Shown in pieces: positions 1 to 9,453 of a stretch of 64,000 nt of DNA. A program made the position numbers and the translations under genes. Source of the stretch: Pontixanthobacter aquaemixtae (GTDB taxonomy: Bacteria; Pseudomonadota; Alphaproteobacteria; Sphingomonadales; Sphingomonadaceae); contig NZ_WTYX01000001.1 in assembly GCF_009827395.1 (NCBI RefSeq), positions 1,741,722 through 1,805,721 of the forward strand, in the 5' to 3' direction. The notes under the pieces are model-generated. The model did not search any database and had not been told where the DNA came from. It was given only the letters and a program-made list of their open reading frames with translations. Within the stretch, counting starts at the first letter, position 1, and every line of letters begins with the position of its first letter.

Positions 1-349
1 GGTCGCGCATGAACTGGTCTCCGAAGCCGCCGTTGTCGGCATGCCGCACGAAATCAAGGGGCAAGGCATCTATGCCTATGTCACCACCAATGCGGGCGTG
101 GAGGACAGCGAGGATCTGCGCGCCGAACTGGTCAAATGGGTGCGCAAGGAAATCGGGCCGATTGCAACGCCCGATGTGCTGCAATTTGCCCCCGGTCTGC
201 CCAAGACGCGAAGCGGCAAGATCATGCGGCGTATCCTGCGCAAAATCGCTGAGGACGACACCGGCAATCTGGGCGACACATCGACCTTGGCCGACCCGAG
301 CGTGGTCGATGATCTGGTCGCCAACCGGGCCCAGAACAAACAATCGTGA
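1..349 (+). CDS. acs: Acetyl-CoA synthetase, C-terminal part (5' end outside window)
   Basis: About 115 C-terminal residues of an AMP-forming acetyl-CoA synthetase; the reading frame is open to the left edge. It contains the typical C-terminal lid sequence [20 protein letters not shown] and, near the end, TRSGKIMRR. In the Acs family the lysine of that second motif completes the adenylation reaction and is the residue silenced by acetylation. The enzyme would convert acetate, ATP and CoA to acetyl-CoA in the cytoplasm. Its stop overlaps the GTG start of the next gene (GTGA at 346-349), so the two are probably co-transcribed. The family assignment is strong, but acetate specificity cannot be proved without the N-terminal domain; a propionyl-CoA synthetase is the main alternative. 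Confidence 0.9.
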   Translation, partial: VAHELVSEAAVVGMPHEIKGQGIYAYVTTNAGVEDSEDLRAELVKWVRKEIGPIATPDVLQFAPGLPKTRSGKIMRRILRKIAEDDTGNLGDTSTLADPSVVDDLVANRAQNKQS

Positions 350-1212
350 CCGGACAAATCCGCCCGCTACGCAGCGCATTATACCTACCCGCCAATCGCG
401 CCAGCGCGGTTGCCAAGGCGCGGCAGGCAGATTGCGATGCGGTGATCCTAGATCTGGAAGATGCGGTCGCCCCGGAAGCCAAGGGCGAAGCGCGCGAGGC
501 AGCAATTGCCGCCGTCCGCGAAGGCGGGTTCGGGCACCGCATGCTGGTTGTGCGCGTCAATGCGATTGATAGCGAATGGGGGGCGAAAGACATTGCCGCG
601 CTGTCGCAATGCCGCCCCGACGCAGTGCTTGTTCCCAAGCTCTGCCATGCTGACGAAGCAAACGCCTATCGCCAAGAGCTCGGGGAAGGGCCGGAACTAT
701 GGGCTATGCTGGAAACCTGCATCGCATTTACGCAGCTTGGCGCTATCTCCGCCAAGGCGGCCGGTTCCAAGCTGACGACCTTCGTTCTGGGAACCAACGA
801 CCTGGCGCTGGAGATGCGCGCCAAGCTGGATACGGCCCGCGCGCCTTTCCTGCCTTTGCTCACCCAAGCTGTAATCAGCGCGAGAGCCCACGGCCTGTCA
901 GTGCTCGACGGGGTATTCAACGATATCGCTGACGAGGGCGGATTGGAGCAGCAATGCCGGCAAGGTGCGGATATGGGTTTTGACGGCAAAACCTTGATCC
1001 ACCCCAAACAGCTTTCGATTTGCAACGCGGCCTTCAACCCGTCCGAACAGGAAGTTGACCGCGCCAAAGCGATTGTCGCCGCCTTTGATCTGCCCGAAAA
1101 TGCGGGGAAAGGTGTCATCAAAGTGGACGGCAGGATGACCGAAATCCTGCATTTGCGCGAAGCGGAACGCACGCTGGCGCTGCATCAGGCCACGCAGCGG
1201 CTCGGCACTTGA
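346..1212 (+). CDS. CoA-ester lyase, HpcH/HpaI aldolase / CitE family
   Basis: A 288-residue protein of the CitE/malyl-CoA lyase family, which makes TIM-barrel enzymes that cleave or hydrolyse C-C-linked CoA esters (malyl-CoA, beta-methylmalyl-CoA, citramalyl-CoA or citryl-CoA). Visible family features are [10 protein letters not shown] near the N-terminus, VILDLEDAV with acidic Mg2+ ligands, VRVNAID, the conserved MLET segment, [12 protein letters not shown] and [13 protein letters not shown]. It starts with GTG inside the stop of the acetyl-CoA synthetase gene, which indicates translational coupling. No citrate lyase alpha or gamma subunit is adjacent, so it is more likely a stand-alone malyl- or citramalyl-CoA lyase or thioesterase than citrate lyase. 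The exact substrate cannot be read from the sequence. Confidence 0.85.
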   Translation: MTGQIRPLRSALYLPANRASAVAKARQADCDAVILDLEDAVAPEAKGEAREAAIAAVREGGFGHRMLVVRVNAIDSEWGAKDIAALSQCRPDAVLVPKLCHADEANAYRQELGEGPELWAMLETCIAFTQLGAISAKAAGSKLTTFVLGTNDLALEMRAKLDTARAPFLPLLTQAVISARAHGLSVLDGVFNDIADEGGLEQQCRQGADMGFDGKTLIHPKQLSICNAAFNPSEQEVDRAKAIVAAFDLPENAGKGVIKVDGRMTEILHLREAERTLALHQATQRLGT

Positions 1213-1278
1213 AATCGCTGCGCTTGCGGCCCACAGCGATCCCTGCAAAAGCACAGTAAATTAGTTTCAGGAGTAACT

Positions 1279-2463
1279 ATGGCCGGAATGGTGCCTTTCA
1301 GCTGGGAAGATCCCTTCAATCTGGAATCCCAACTGACCGAAGACGAACGGATGATCCGCGATGCGGCGCATGGATTTGCGCAAAGCGAATTGCAGCCGCG
1401 CGTGCAGGAAGCCTTCCGCGGCGAAGTGGATGCGCCGGAACTGTTCCCGCTGTTTGGCCAGGCCGGCCTGCTGGGCGCGACCGTTCCCGAAGAATATGGC
1501 GGCGCCGGCGCAGGCTATGTCTCTTACGGATTGATCGCGCGCGAGATTGAGCGCGTTGACAGCGGATACCGGTCGATGGCCTCCGTCCAGTCCAGCCTCG
1601 TCATGTATCCGATCTACGCTTACGGATCCGAAGAACAGCGCCGCAAATATCTGCCCGGGCTTGCCAGCGGCGAGTTGATCGGCTGCTTCGGTCTGACCGA
1701 GCCCGATGCCGGCTCCGACCCCGGTTCAATGAAGACCTATGCCAAGAAGGACGGCGACGGTTACTCGCTTTCCGGTTCCAAAACATGGATTTCCAATTCG
1801 CCATTCGCCGATGTCTTCGTGGTTTGGGCCAAGAGCGAGGCGCATGGTGATGGCATTCGCGGATTTGTCCTGGAAAAAGGAATGGAAGGGCTCTCGGCGC
1901 CCAAAATCGAAGGCAAGGTTAGCCTGCGCGCATCGACCACCGGCATGATCATGATGGATGATGTAAAACTGCCCGCCGATGCGCTGTTGCCCGAAGTCCA
2001 GGGGTTGAAAGGTCCGTTCGGCTGCCTCAACCGCGCGCGCTACGGGATCAGCTGGGGCAGCATGGGCGCAGCGGAATTCTGCCTCCATGCCGCGCGTCAA
2101 TACGGGCTCGATCGCAAACAATTCGGGCGTCCGCTGGCGAACACGCAGCTGTTCCAGAAGAAACTGGCCGATATGATGACCGACATTGCGCTGGGCCTAC
2201 AAGGCTCGCTGCAAGTCGGGCGGCTGATGGATAAAGGCGAATTTGCGCCCGAAATGATCAGCATCGTCAAACGAAACAATGTTGGCAAAGCGCTCGATAT
2301 CGCCCGCCATGCGCGCGATATGCATGGCGGCAACGGCATCAGCGACGAATATCAGGTGATCCGCCATATGGTGAACCTCGAAACGGTGAACACCTATGAA
2401 GGCACGCATGATGTCCACGCGCTGATTCTGGGCCGCGCGATTACAGGACTGGCGGCGTTTTGA
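1279..2463 (+). CDS. gcdH: Acyl-CoA dehydrogenase, glutaryl-CoA dehydrogenase type
   Basis: A 394-residue FAD-dependent acyl-CoA dehydrogenase, close to the usual GcdH length. The family would oxidise and decarboxylate glutaryl-CoA to crotonyl-CoA in lysine and tryptophan degradation, passing electrons to ETF. It has the FAD/substrate segment [13 protein letters not shown] and the conserved sequences [13 protein letters not shown] and [16 protein letters not shown]. Near the C-terminus [19 protein letters not shown] carries the catalytic glutamate at about residue 374, placed as in GcdH rather than in medium-chain enzymes. A good ribosome binding site (AGGAG) precedes the ATG. It lies 66 bases after the CoA-ester lyase gene. 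A short-branched-chain acyl-CoA dehydrogenase is a less likely alternative. Confidence 0.88.
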   Translation: MAGMVPFSWEDPFNLESQLTEDERMIRDAAHGFAQSELQPRVQEAFRGEVDAPELFPLFGQAGLLGATVPEEYGGAGAGYVSYGLIAREIERVDSGYRSMASVQSSLVMYPIYAYGSEEQRRKYLPGLASGELIGCFGLTEPDAGSDPGSMKTYAKKDGDGYSLSGSKTWISNSPFADVFVVWAKSEAHGDGIRGFVLEKGMEGLSAPKIEGKVSLRASTTGMIMMDDVKLPADALLPEVQGLKGPFGCLNRARYGISWGSMGAAEFCLHAARQYGLDRKQFGRPLANTQLFQKKLADMMTDIALGLQGSLQVGRLMDKGEFAPEMISIVKRNNVGKALDIARHARDMHGGNGISDEYQVIRHMVNLETVNTYEGTHDVHALILGRAITGLAAF

Positions 2464-2626
2464 TTGCGGCCTGTCCTACAAGCGTATTTGGTGCCAAAGA
2501 GGGTGGCATGACCGCCCACAACCCCCTGTTTAATCTGCTGAATTGCGCGGAGGATACAGCCCCGGCTTTTTTCCTTTTGAACAGTGGTCCATGTGGTCCA
2601 TGTCTCCACCAACAGGGGGCCGCATT

Positions 2627-3268
2627 GTGAAACTGTTTGGCTATTATCGCAGCTCCACCAGCTACCGGCTGCGCATAGCGCTGGAGCTGAAAGGGCTCGC
2701 TTACGAGAACGTTCCGGTCAATCTGCTGAAGGACGAACAGAAGGGCGATGCTTTCACTAGCCGCAATCCCTTCGCCGGGGTTCCCATGCTGGAAGCCGAT
2801 GGCCGTGACCGCGCGCAAAGCATGGCGATGATCGAGTGGCTCGACGAGGCATATCCCGAACGGCCTTTGCTGCCTTCCTCCGCCGAAGATCGCTATACCG
2901 CGCGTGAACTGGCCTATGCCATAGCGACCGAGCTGCATGCGCCGCTCAACCTGCCGGTGCTCAAATTCCTGGCGGCGGAATATGGCAAGTCGCAGGAAGA
3001 GGTGGTCGAATGGTATCGCCACTGGCTTGCCAAGACGCTGGTTCCGGTTGAGGCACGGCTCGCACAGCTCGGGACGGGAGACTTCCTGTTCGATGCGCCG
3101 GGCATCTTTGAAACCGTGCTGTTGCCGCAGATCTATAATGCGCGGCGGTTCGAATATGATCTGTCCGATGCGCCGCAGATGATGCGCATCGAGGCGGCTT
3201 GCCTTGCGCTTGAACCCTTCCAGCGCGCGCACCCTGACAACCAGAATGACAATCCGGAGAACATCTGA
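2627..3268 (+). CDS. maiA: Maleylacetoacetate isomerase (zeta-class glutathione transferase)
   Basis: Glutathione-dependent isomerase converting maleylacetoacetate (or maleylpyruvate) to the fumaryl isomer in homogentisate or gentisate breakdown. The N-terminal thioredoxin-fold domain carries the zeta-GST signature SSTSYRLRIAL, with the catalytic serine region just after KLFGYYR, followed by an all-helical C-terminal domain. I chose the GTG at 2627 because it gives 213 residues, the usual family length. It also places the N-terminus at the first beta strand, and an AGGGGG ribosome binding site lies just upstream. An upstream ATG at 2543 would add 28 residues unlike the family. The fumarylacetoacetate hydrolase gene follows after three bases, which supports the role. 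Confidence 0.88.
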   Translation: MKLFGYYRSSTSYRLRIALELKGLAYENVPVNLLKDEQKGDAFTSRNPFAGVPMLEADGRDRAQSMAMIEWLDEAYPERPLLPSSAEDRYTARELAYAIATELHAPLNLPVLKFLAAEYGKSQEEVVEWYRHWLAKTLVPVEARLAQLGTGDFLFDAPGIFETVLLPQIYNARRFEYDLSDAPQMMRIEAACLALEPFQRAHPDNQNDNPENI

Positions 3269-3271
3269 CCC

Positions 3272-4282
3272 ATGAAACTCGCAACGCTAAAAGATGGTAC
3301 TCGCGACGGCAAGCTGGTCGTCGTGTCGAAAGACATCACCCGCTATTGCGCGGCCGACAATATCGCGGCGACCATGCAAGATGCGCTCGACAATTGGGAC
3401 GACGTCGCGCCGCGGCTGGAAGCGCTTTATCGCGATGTCGAACATCAGGCTGTGCCGTGCGAGCGTTTCCACGAGGGCGAGGCGCATTCGCCCCTGCCCC
3501 GCGCCTATCAATGGGCCGATGGCAGCGCCTATATCAACCATGTCGAACTGGTGCGCAAAGCGCGCAATTCGGAAGTTCCGGAGAGCTTCTATTCCGACCC
3601 GCTGATGTATCAGGGCGGTAGCGATACTTTCCTCGCCCCGCGGCAGGACATCCCGCTGGGCGACACCGCATGGGGTTGTGACATGGAAGGCGAAGTCGCC
3701 GTGATCACCGGCGATGTGCCGATGGGTGTATCCGCAGAGGATGCAGCCGGTCACATCAAGCTGGTGATGCTGGTGAACGACGTGTCGCTGCGCGGCCTGA
3801 TACCCGGTGAACTGGCCAAGGGTTTCGGCTTCTTCCAGTCAAAACCGTCCAGCGCATTCTCCCCCGTCGCGGTCACGCCTGACGAGCTGGGCGATGCATG
3901 GCAGGACAGCCTGATCCACTTGCCATTGCTGGTCGATTACAACCGCGAACCCTTTGGCCGCGCCGAGGCTGGCGTCGATGCCACATTCAATCTCGCGCAA
4001 TTGGTCGCACATGCGGCGAAGACGCGCAATCTGGCCGCCGGCACGATCGTAGGATCGGGTACCGTTTCCAACAAAGGCGAAGATGGCGGCCCCGGCAAGC
4101 CGGTGAGCGAAGGCGGCGCAGGATATAGCTGCATTGCCGAAATCCGCATGATCGAGACGATCTATGACGGCGGTCCGAAAACGCGCTTCATGCAGCCGGG
4201 TGACACGGTGAAAATCGAAATGAAGGACAAGGACGGCCACACCATCTTCGGAGCGATCAAGCAGGAAGTTGTGCAGGCCTGA
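3272..4282 (+). CDS. Fumarylacetoacetate hydrolase family protein
   Basis: A 336-residue FAH-family protein. It carries the metal-binding segment DMEGEVAVITGDVP (acidic ligands of Mg2+/Ca2+), then LVNDVSLRGLIPGE, and a C-terminal beta core with VGSGTVSNKGEDGG. Enzymes of the family hydrolyse fumarylacetoacetate to fumarate and acetoacetate, the last step after maleylacetoacetate isomerase. It starts three bases after maiA, so the two almost certainly form one transcriptional unit. The length is between short FAH-like hydrolases (about 220-280) and classical FAH (about 420). This fits the 330-340-residue bacterial group often found next to maiA. The substrate is inferred from context. Confidence 0.86.
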   Translation: MKLATLKDGTRDGKLVVVSKDITRYCAADNIAATMQDALDNWDDVAPRLEALYRDVEHQAVPCERFHEGEAHSPLPRAYQWADGSAYINHVELVRKARNSEVPESFYSDPLMYQGGSDTFLAPRQDIPLGDTAWGCDMEGEVAVITGDVPMGVSAEDAAGHIKLVMLVNDVSLRGLIPGELAKGFGFFQSKPSSAFSPVAVTPDELGDAWQDSLIHLPLLVDYNREPFGRAEAGVDATFNLAQLVAHAAKTRNLAAGTIVGSGTVSNKGEDGGPGKPVSEGGAGYSCIAEIRMIETIYDGGPKTRFMQPGDTVKIEMKDKDGHTIFGAIKQEVVQA

Positions 4283-4400
4283 TCACCCAGAACTGCAATC
4301 TATGGTTCCAGACCCACAAGCAGTTTGACTGATGCCGCGCTTTAGCAGATGGTCCCCGCATACAGAGGCGGTCAGGCCGCCCGTTTGACAGGGATCTGCG

Positions 4401-5636
4401 ATGTTTAAGTACTGGTTCTCAATTCCATTGTGGCAACGCGTCATCGGGGCGCTGGTGCTGGGTACGGCGCTAGGGCTTTGGTGGGGCCCTGGGGCTGAAA
4501 ACATAAAATGGATTGGCGATCTGTTCATCAAAGCGATCAAAATGCTGATCGTGCCGCTGATCTTCTTCTCATTGATCTCGGGCATCGCCGCATTGGGTGA
4601 TCTCAAAAAGCTCGGCAGTGTCGGTGGCAAGGCGTTGCTGCTGTTCGCTGCAACAGCGCTTATATCCGTCACTCTCGGTGTGACCCTTGGGAATATCTTC
4701 CAGCCTGGTATTGGTCTCGAAGTTGCCATGCCGGAGGGCTTAACAGACAAGCCACCACCGGTTGACTGGATCGCGATGGTCTTGCGCATGATTCCTGACA
4801 ACCCGATCATGACAATGGCTGAGGGCAATGTATTGCCGCTCATCGTGTTCGCCATGCTTGTCGGTATTTCAGTACTGATGGCCGGCGAAGAAGCTGCCCC
4901 GATTGTTCGTGGGGTAGATGCTGGCGCTGTGGTCATGCAGCGCATGACATTGATCGTTATGGAACTCGCTCCATTCGGGGTCTTTGCTCTTATGGCGTGG
5001 GTTGCGGGCACCTTTGGATGGGCGTCTTTGATCCCGTTGGCGAAAGTAGTCGCGCTGAACTACGCTGGGTGCTTCATCATTATTTTGCTGGTCTATCCGG
5101 CTATCATCAAGTTCATTGCGAAATTGCCGATCATCGATTTCTTCCGCGGAATCGTGGACGCTCAGGTGGTCGCTTTCTCCACGGCGTCGTCCAATGCTGC
5201 CCTACCCGTGACCCTGCGCTGCGTGCAACGCAACCTTGGCGTCTCCCGGTCGGTTTCAAGCTTTGTGGTGGCGCTCGGCGCGACGATCAACATGAATGGC
5301 ACAGCCATGTATCTGGGCCTTGTAGCTGTATTCGGCGCACAAATTTACGGAATTGATCTGACGGTCACGAGCTACATCTTGATCGGTCTAACCGCGACAC
5401 TGGGGTCAATAGGCGCAGCAGGCATTCCTGGATCAGGACTGATTATGCTCGGGCTTGTTTTGGGCACGATCGGAGTGCCGCTTGAAACCATCGCATTTGT
5501 GGCCGGGATCAATCACATCATGGATATGATGCGCACGATGAACAACGTTACCGGCGATGCTACTGTTGCGGTGGCCGTTGGCCGGATGGCGGGCGAGATC
5601 GACGTCGAGGAATATGTCTCGGACGACGACATCTAG
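4401..5636 (+). CDS. Dicarboxylate/amino acid:cation symporter (DAACS family)
   Basis: A 411-residue inner-membrane transporter of the GltP/DctA family with about eight hydrophobic segments and two re-entrant hairpins. Diagnostic motifs are the serine-rich hairpin AFSTASSNAALPVTLR, the cation/substrate motif GATINMNGTAMYLG, the second hairpin GIPGSGLIMLGLVLG and the final MDMMRTMNNVTGDATVAVAV. Members import glutamate, aspartate or C4-dicarboxylates with Na+ or H+. The gene starts 118 bases after the FAH gene and may have its own promoter. Fumarate is a product of the preceding pathway, so a dicarboxylate role is plausible, but the substrate cannot be decided from sequence alone. Confidence 0.92.
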   Translation: MFKYWFSIPLWQRVIGALVLGTALGLWWGPGAENIKWIGDLFIKAIKMLIVPLIFFSLISGIAALGDLKKLGSVGGKALLLFAATALISVTLGVTLGNIFQPGIGLEVAMPEGLTDKPPPVDWIAMVLRMIPDNPIMTMAEGNVLPLIVFAMLVGISVLMAGEEAAPIVRGVDAGAVVMQRMTLIVMELAPFGVFALMAWVAGTFGWASLIPLAKVVALNYAGCFIIILLVYPAIIKFIAKLPIIDFFRGIVDAQVVAFSTASSNAALPVTLRCVQRNLGVSRSVSSFVVALGATINMNGTAMYLGLVAVFGAQIYGIDLTVTSYILIGLTATLGSIGAAGIPGSGLIMLGLVLGTIGVPLETIAFVAGINHIMDMMRTMNNVTGDATVAVAVGRMAGEIDVEEYVSDDDI

Positions 5637-5925
5637 GCCGGCGCGCGGCCACGCGTTTGGTTGGAAATACCCGGCCTGGGCAAGGGCCGCAGCACGGCCA
5701 ATCGGGTCAATTCGACCAACGTCTGATGACGTCCGACTGGTGCGCTAGACTGGCGGGCCATCGCCACTATGTAGACAATGGCTGGGGACGTTGGATTTGG
5801 GATATCAAGCGTTGCGGCTCGTCGCAGGCGAACTCGTCCCAAAATCGGCATCAGCTATAGTTCAGAAAAGACAATTTAGTCGTCGCGGTTGCAAATCAAG
5901 CGACAGGAAATTTGAGAAGAGCATT

Positions 5926-7071
5926 ATGAAAACGAACTTCATCAAAACCGCCGGGCTGGCTGTGCTTCTTTGCACTTCGACGGCCTTGACCGCTCAAACT
6001 TCCGACAATTCCTTCGCGCGCAATCAGAGCGATCCTGCCTTTGCCCAATTCCAACCGAAGGCGAATGCGGTCAAAACACAGATTGATTATACGATTTGGG
6101 ATGAAGCGCTGAAGGCGCTCGTCATTCGTATGGGCAAATCAATCCGCGAAGGCGCCCCCAGAGTGGAGCCCGGCATGGCGACGCGCCGTATTTACGGGCA
6201 TGACTCGCGCTATCGGCTGGAAGGCAACCGCGTCGGTTTCTCGTTCTTCACCGAGGAAGTAACGCAGTCTCTGACAGAATACCGCAAGGATCTGGAAGAG
6301 GTCGCCAATTCGATAGATGTTTCGACCTTGAGCCGGAATGAGCAGCTGGCCTTCTGGATGAACCTGCACAATGTCGCGGTCGTCGAACAGATTGCGCTCG
6401 AATATCCGGTCAGCCAGCCTTCGCGAATGTCGATTGGTGAAGCCAAGTTGCCCGTCGATGACGCCCCCGTCATCACCATCAGAAACGTCAAGATGAGCCC
6501 CAAGGATATCAGGACCAAGATCGTCTATCCTAACTGGAGCAATCCCAAGGTGATCTACGGCTTCTTCCGCGGCGATATCGGCGGACCATCGATCCAGCGC
6601 AAGGCGTTTACCGCGGCGAACCTGAACGACACTCTCGACAGCTCGGCGCGGGAATTCATCAATTCTCTGCGTGGAACCGAAAAAACGGGCAGCACGATGA
6701 ATGTGTCCAGGATCTATGCCGAAGCGCAGCCCTTTTACTTTAGCGATTGGCCGAATGCGCTGCGCAGCCACTATTCGACCTATGCCGAAGAGGATGTGAT
6801 CAAAATCATGTCCGAGACATCGACAGTTGAGCCCAAATTGTACGAGTTTGACATTGCCGATCTGTCAAATGGCGAACGCGACCCCAATTACAATTACCTG
6901 CAAGATGCCGAAAGCTTGGGAATCCGCGTCCCGACAGCCATCGCCCGATTGATGGTCGAACGCCACCGCAAGATCGAGAAGATCATTAAGCGCGGCGAGA
7001 GAGTGGGCGAAGTAACCTTCATCGATGTCAATCTGACCGGTGAGTCTGTCGAGCCCAAAGAAGTCGAATAG
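5926..7071 (+). CDS. Exported DUF547 domain protein
   Basis: A 381-residue protein with an N-terminal signal peptide (lysines, then a hydrophobic stretch, ending near TALTAQ at residues 20-24). The rest matches the DUF547 pattern: an aromatic/acidic region around RKDLEEVANSIDVSTLSRNEQLAFWMNLHNVAV, then a segment containing IYGFFRGDIGGPSIQ. DUF547 proteins are widespread in marine bacteria and their biochemical role is not established. The ATG at 5926 was chosen because it begins the signal peptide; an in-frame start 135 bases upstream would put a non-conserved leader before it. The C-terminal third is rich in charged residues. The gene is monocistronic and ends before a strong terminator. Confidence 0.8.
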   Translation: MKTNFIKTAGLAVLLCTSTALTAQTSDNSFARNQSDPAFAQFQPKANAVKTQIDYTIWDEALKALVIRMGKSIREGAPRVEPGMATRRIYGHDSRYRLEGNRVGFSFFTEEVTQSLTEYRKDLEEVANSIDVSTLSRNEQLAFWMNLHNVAVVEQIALEYPVSQPSRMSIGEAKLPVDDAPVITIRNVKMSPKDIRTKIVYPNWSNPKVIYGFFRGDIGGPSIQRKAFTAANLNDTLDSSAREFINSLRGTEKTGSTMNVSRIYAEAQPFYFSDWPNALRSHYSTYAEEDVIKIMSETSTVEPKLYEFDIADLSNGERDPNYNYLQDAESLGIRVPTAIARLMVERHRKIEKIIKRGERVGEVTFIDVNLTGESVEPKEVE

Positions 7072-7131
7072 ACCCCGCAAATTTGGTTGGAGAGCGCAGC
7101 GCTGCGGCAAATGGGAGCGCTGGCGAAAAAC

Positions 7132-7172
7132 AAAAGGAGCGGCAACACAGTTATGTTGCCGCTCCTCTTTTG
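7132..7172. terminator. Bidirectional rho-independent terminator
   Basis: A perfect 13-base-pair inverted repeat, AGGAGCGGCAACA at 7135-7147 and its complement at 7154-7166, with a six-base loop. An A-run lies to its left and a CTTTT tract to its right. It sits between the converging DUF547 gene (plus) and S9 peptidase gene (minus), so it can end transcription from both sides. Confidence 0.88.
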
Positions 7173-7222
7173 TCTCTAGCGGGCTAGCCCAGCCCACCCG
7201 AAGTGACTGTCGATCGACGGCC

Positions 7223-9340
7223 TTAGAGGCCACCCGGTCCACAGTCGTTCTTCAGGAAGTCGAGCATTTCAGTGTAGAGCTTCTCCTGATGGTTATACAT
7301 CAGCGTGACGTAGAAGTGGTCAGCCCCTTCAAGCGTCACAAAGCGGTGCTTGGGCTGGAAATTCGCCTTTTGCGTCGCAGTTGCTGCTCCTGTGACTCCG
7401 TTTGTGGACCCCACAGCTGCGTCGTCAGGGGCATCAACCGTACCGTCCGAATTCTCGACGAGCACTCTTGGGTTCAGCATGCCAGCCTTTTCAAACTCGG
7501 ACTTATAGTCCTCAAAATTGAAATACAGCACGCGTGCATCGACATCGCCGTGAACCATGAATACCGGCACGTTGACCTTATCGACTTCGTTGATTGGGTT
7601 AACGCCAATCATACCGCGACGCTTCGCCCAATCATCGATCGCTTTCGGCGTGTAGGGGTTGCTACGCTTGAGATAGACCTTTTCAGGGTCAGCAACAGCT
7701 GCGCCGGCAATGACACACTGATATATCTGCGGGTCACGCGATGCTGCGACCAGCGCTGCATATCCGCCGTAAGACCAACCGAACATCGCCATACGATCCG
7801 GATCGACCAGCCCCTCTTTGACGAGATAAAGCGCGCCGTCGTCCTTATCGTCCTGCATTTTGCCGCCGTGCTCACCATAGGCCGAGTCGAACAGTTCCTG
7901 CCCCCAACCAACCGACATACGGTATTGCGGCTGCAGCACCATATAACCGGCATTGGCGAGGAATTGGCCCCATTCATCATAGCCGATGACTTCGTTCACA
8001 TGCGGTCCGCCATGCGGCAACACAACCAGCGGAAACGGCCCTTCGCCTTTTGGCTTGGTGACATATCCGGCAATCGTTTTCCCGTCGCGCGCGGGGTAGC
8101 GGATGAATTCAACATCAGACAGATCGCTGGGTTTGAGCAGCGGATTGCGGCTGCCCAGTTTGACCATCTTGCTGTCTTTCACCATCCAGTATGAACCCGG
8201 ATCGCGAGGACCGCTGTTGTAAACAATCATCGTATTGCCATCGCGCGAACGGCTGGAGATGCTAACCGCGTGGGAATTTGGAATCTGCGCTTCTAGCGCT
8301 TCGTGAAGAACCTTTTCTTCCTCATCAAACCACACGCGCTCGCGCTTGGCCCAGGGGTACCGCGCGGCAACAAGTGTATCATTGCCAGGGATCGAGTGGC
8401 GTTGGATCCACATGATATCGGCCTGGTCGGTGGCGGCGAGCTTCTCTCCATACTGGCCGGTTTCGAAATTGAATTCCCAAAGCGCAGCTTTGTCCTCTCC
8501 GCGGTTGTCAATGACATAACCGATATTCGGATTGTTGGGGTCAAAGGCCTTGAGGCCCATGAAGCCGCTCAGTGTCCGGTACAAATTTTCATGTTTGTCT
8601 TGGTCGTAACGCTCAAACTCTTTCCACGAGCTGTCGCCAATGCCACGGTAGTATGTGATCGCTTCCTTCGTTGTGCGATCGTATCCGCGTGTCCAGCGTG
8701 GGTTACCCTGATTGTCGAAGACGGCATCGGGATATTTCTCGCTGCCCTTTAGAACCAGTTCCTTGGTGCCTTTGCGCAGGTTGAACTTGTAATAGGAACG
8801 CGGACGGAAAGCAGCGAAAGGATCAACCCCGCCAATACCGCCATCAACAGTCGTTCCTTCCTCTAGAATAATGCTTTCCGGTTCGTCGGGAAGCAAGCTT
8901 GCGATGCCAAATTCACCCTTGATCTGCTGAAACTTGTTATCTTTCAAGCTATAAGCAAAAACGGTTTGGTCGTAAGTTCCTTGTTCCGGTCCGGGAACCG
9001 ACTTGCGGCGCTGCTGCCATGCATTGCCGAAAATGTAGTTGTCGCTGACCCATTGCGCGCCGGTAATTTCCATCGGATCTGCATCAAGCGTCCGGAACGG
9101 CTTGGTCATATCATCGGTTTTGAAAATCTGCAGAAGATAGGTGCCTTTCTGGCTGCCGAGCACATGTACCAGGACGTGTTTGCCGTCTGGGGAGACTTCA
9201 ACTGCATTTACCACGTCACGCAGCGCCCAATCGGAAATCGGAACGGTTGGTTCACCAGCGGCTTGAACAGATGCGGCCGGGGCCGTCAGTGCAAGTGCAC
9301 CGGCAGCAGCGGCGAGCAAAGTAGACTTCAACGTTTTCAT
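7223..9340 (-). CDS. Secreted S9-family (prolyl oligopeptidase-like) serine peptidase
   Basis: A 705-residue protein with a signal peptide ending near VQAAGE (about residue 28). A beta-propeller-like region (about 40-400) is followed by an alpha/beta-hydrolase catalytic domain (about 410-700). Catalytic residues seen are Ser523 in GWSYGG, Asp601 in HGDVDARV and His675 in EGADHFY; VVLPHGGPH at about 439-447 is the usual strand and oxyanion region. Such enzymes cleave oligopeptides, often after proline or as dipeptidyl peptidases. An insert of roughly 40 residues (about 625-665, rich in Gly, Ala and Thr) before the histidine is unusual. The gene lies 113 bases after the TonB receptor gene on the same strand, so the pair probably handles imported peptides in the periplasm or at the surface. 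Confidence 0.9.
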   Translation of the reverse strand: MKTLKSTLLAAAAGALALTAPAASVQAAGEPTVPISDWALRDVVNAVEVSPDGKHVLVHVLGSQKGTYLLQIFKTDDMTKPFRTLDADPMEITGAQWVSDNYIFGNAWQQRRKSVPGPEQGTYDQTVFAYSLKDNKFQQIKGEFGIASLLPDEPESIILEEGTTVDGGIGGVDPFAAFRPRSYYKFNLRKGTKELVLKGSEKYPDAVFDNQGNPRWTRGYDRTTKEAITYYRGIGDSSWKEFERYDQDKHENLYRTLSGFMGLKAFDPNNPNIGYVIDNRGEDKAALWEFNFETGQYGEKLAATDQADIMWIQRHSIPGNDTLVAARYPWAKRERVWFDEEEKVLHEALEAQIPNSHAVSISSRSRDGNTMIVYNSGPRDPGSYWMVKDSKMVKLGSRNPLLKPSDLSDVEFIRYPARDGKTIAGYVTKPKGEGPFPLVVLPHGGPHVNEVIGYDEWGQFLANAGYMVLQPQYRMSVGWGQELFDSAYGEHGGKMQDDKDDGALYLVKEGLVDPDRMAMFGWSYGGYAALVAASRDPQIYQCVIAGAAVADPEKVYLKRSNPYTPKAIDDWAKRRGMIGVNPINEVDKVNVPVFMVHGDVDARVLYFNFEDYKSEFEKAGMLNPRVLVENSDGTVDAPDDAAVGSTNGVTGAATATQKANFQPKHRFVTLEGADHFYVTLMYNHQEKLYTEMLDFLKNDCGPGGL

Positions 9341-9390
9341 GATGCGACTCTCAAGATTTGGGGGTTACGGTTTCTATAGCACCAATACAC

Positions 9391-9426
9391 AAAGCGGCCC
9401 CATACTCAAAGGTATGGAGCCGCTTC
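9391..9426 (-). terminator. Hairpin between TonB receptor and S9 peptidase genes
   Basis: An inverted repeat of 14 bases with one G-T type mismatch (9392-9405 and 9412-9425) and a six-base loop, just downstream of the TonB receptor stop. The T-rich tail on the minus strand is weak. It may be an attenuating terminator or an mRNA-stabilising hairpin that lowers expression of the downstream peptidase gene. Confidence 0.5.
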
Positions 9427-9453
9427 GCGTTACATCATCAAAGATGAATGGAC

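Noticed and set aside
2441-3232. 263-codon minus-strand open frame
   Set aside because: It is antisense to maiA, which has a clear zeta-GST signature.
7040-8194. 384-codon plus-strand open frame
   Set aside because: It runs across the terminator and antisense to the S9 peptidase, whose catalytic motifs are clear. Its translation has no family features.
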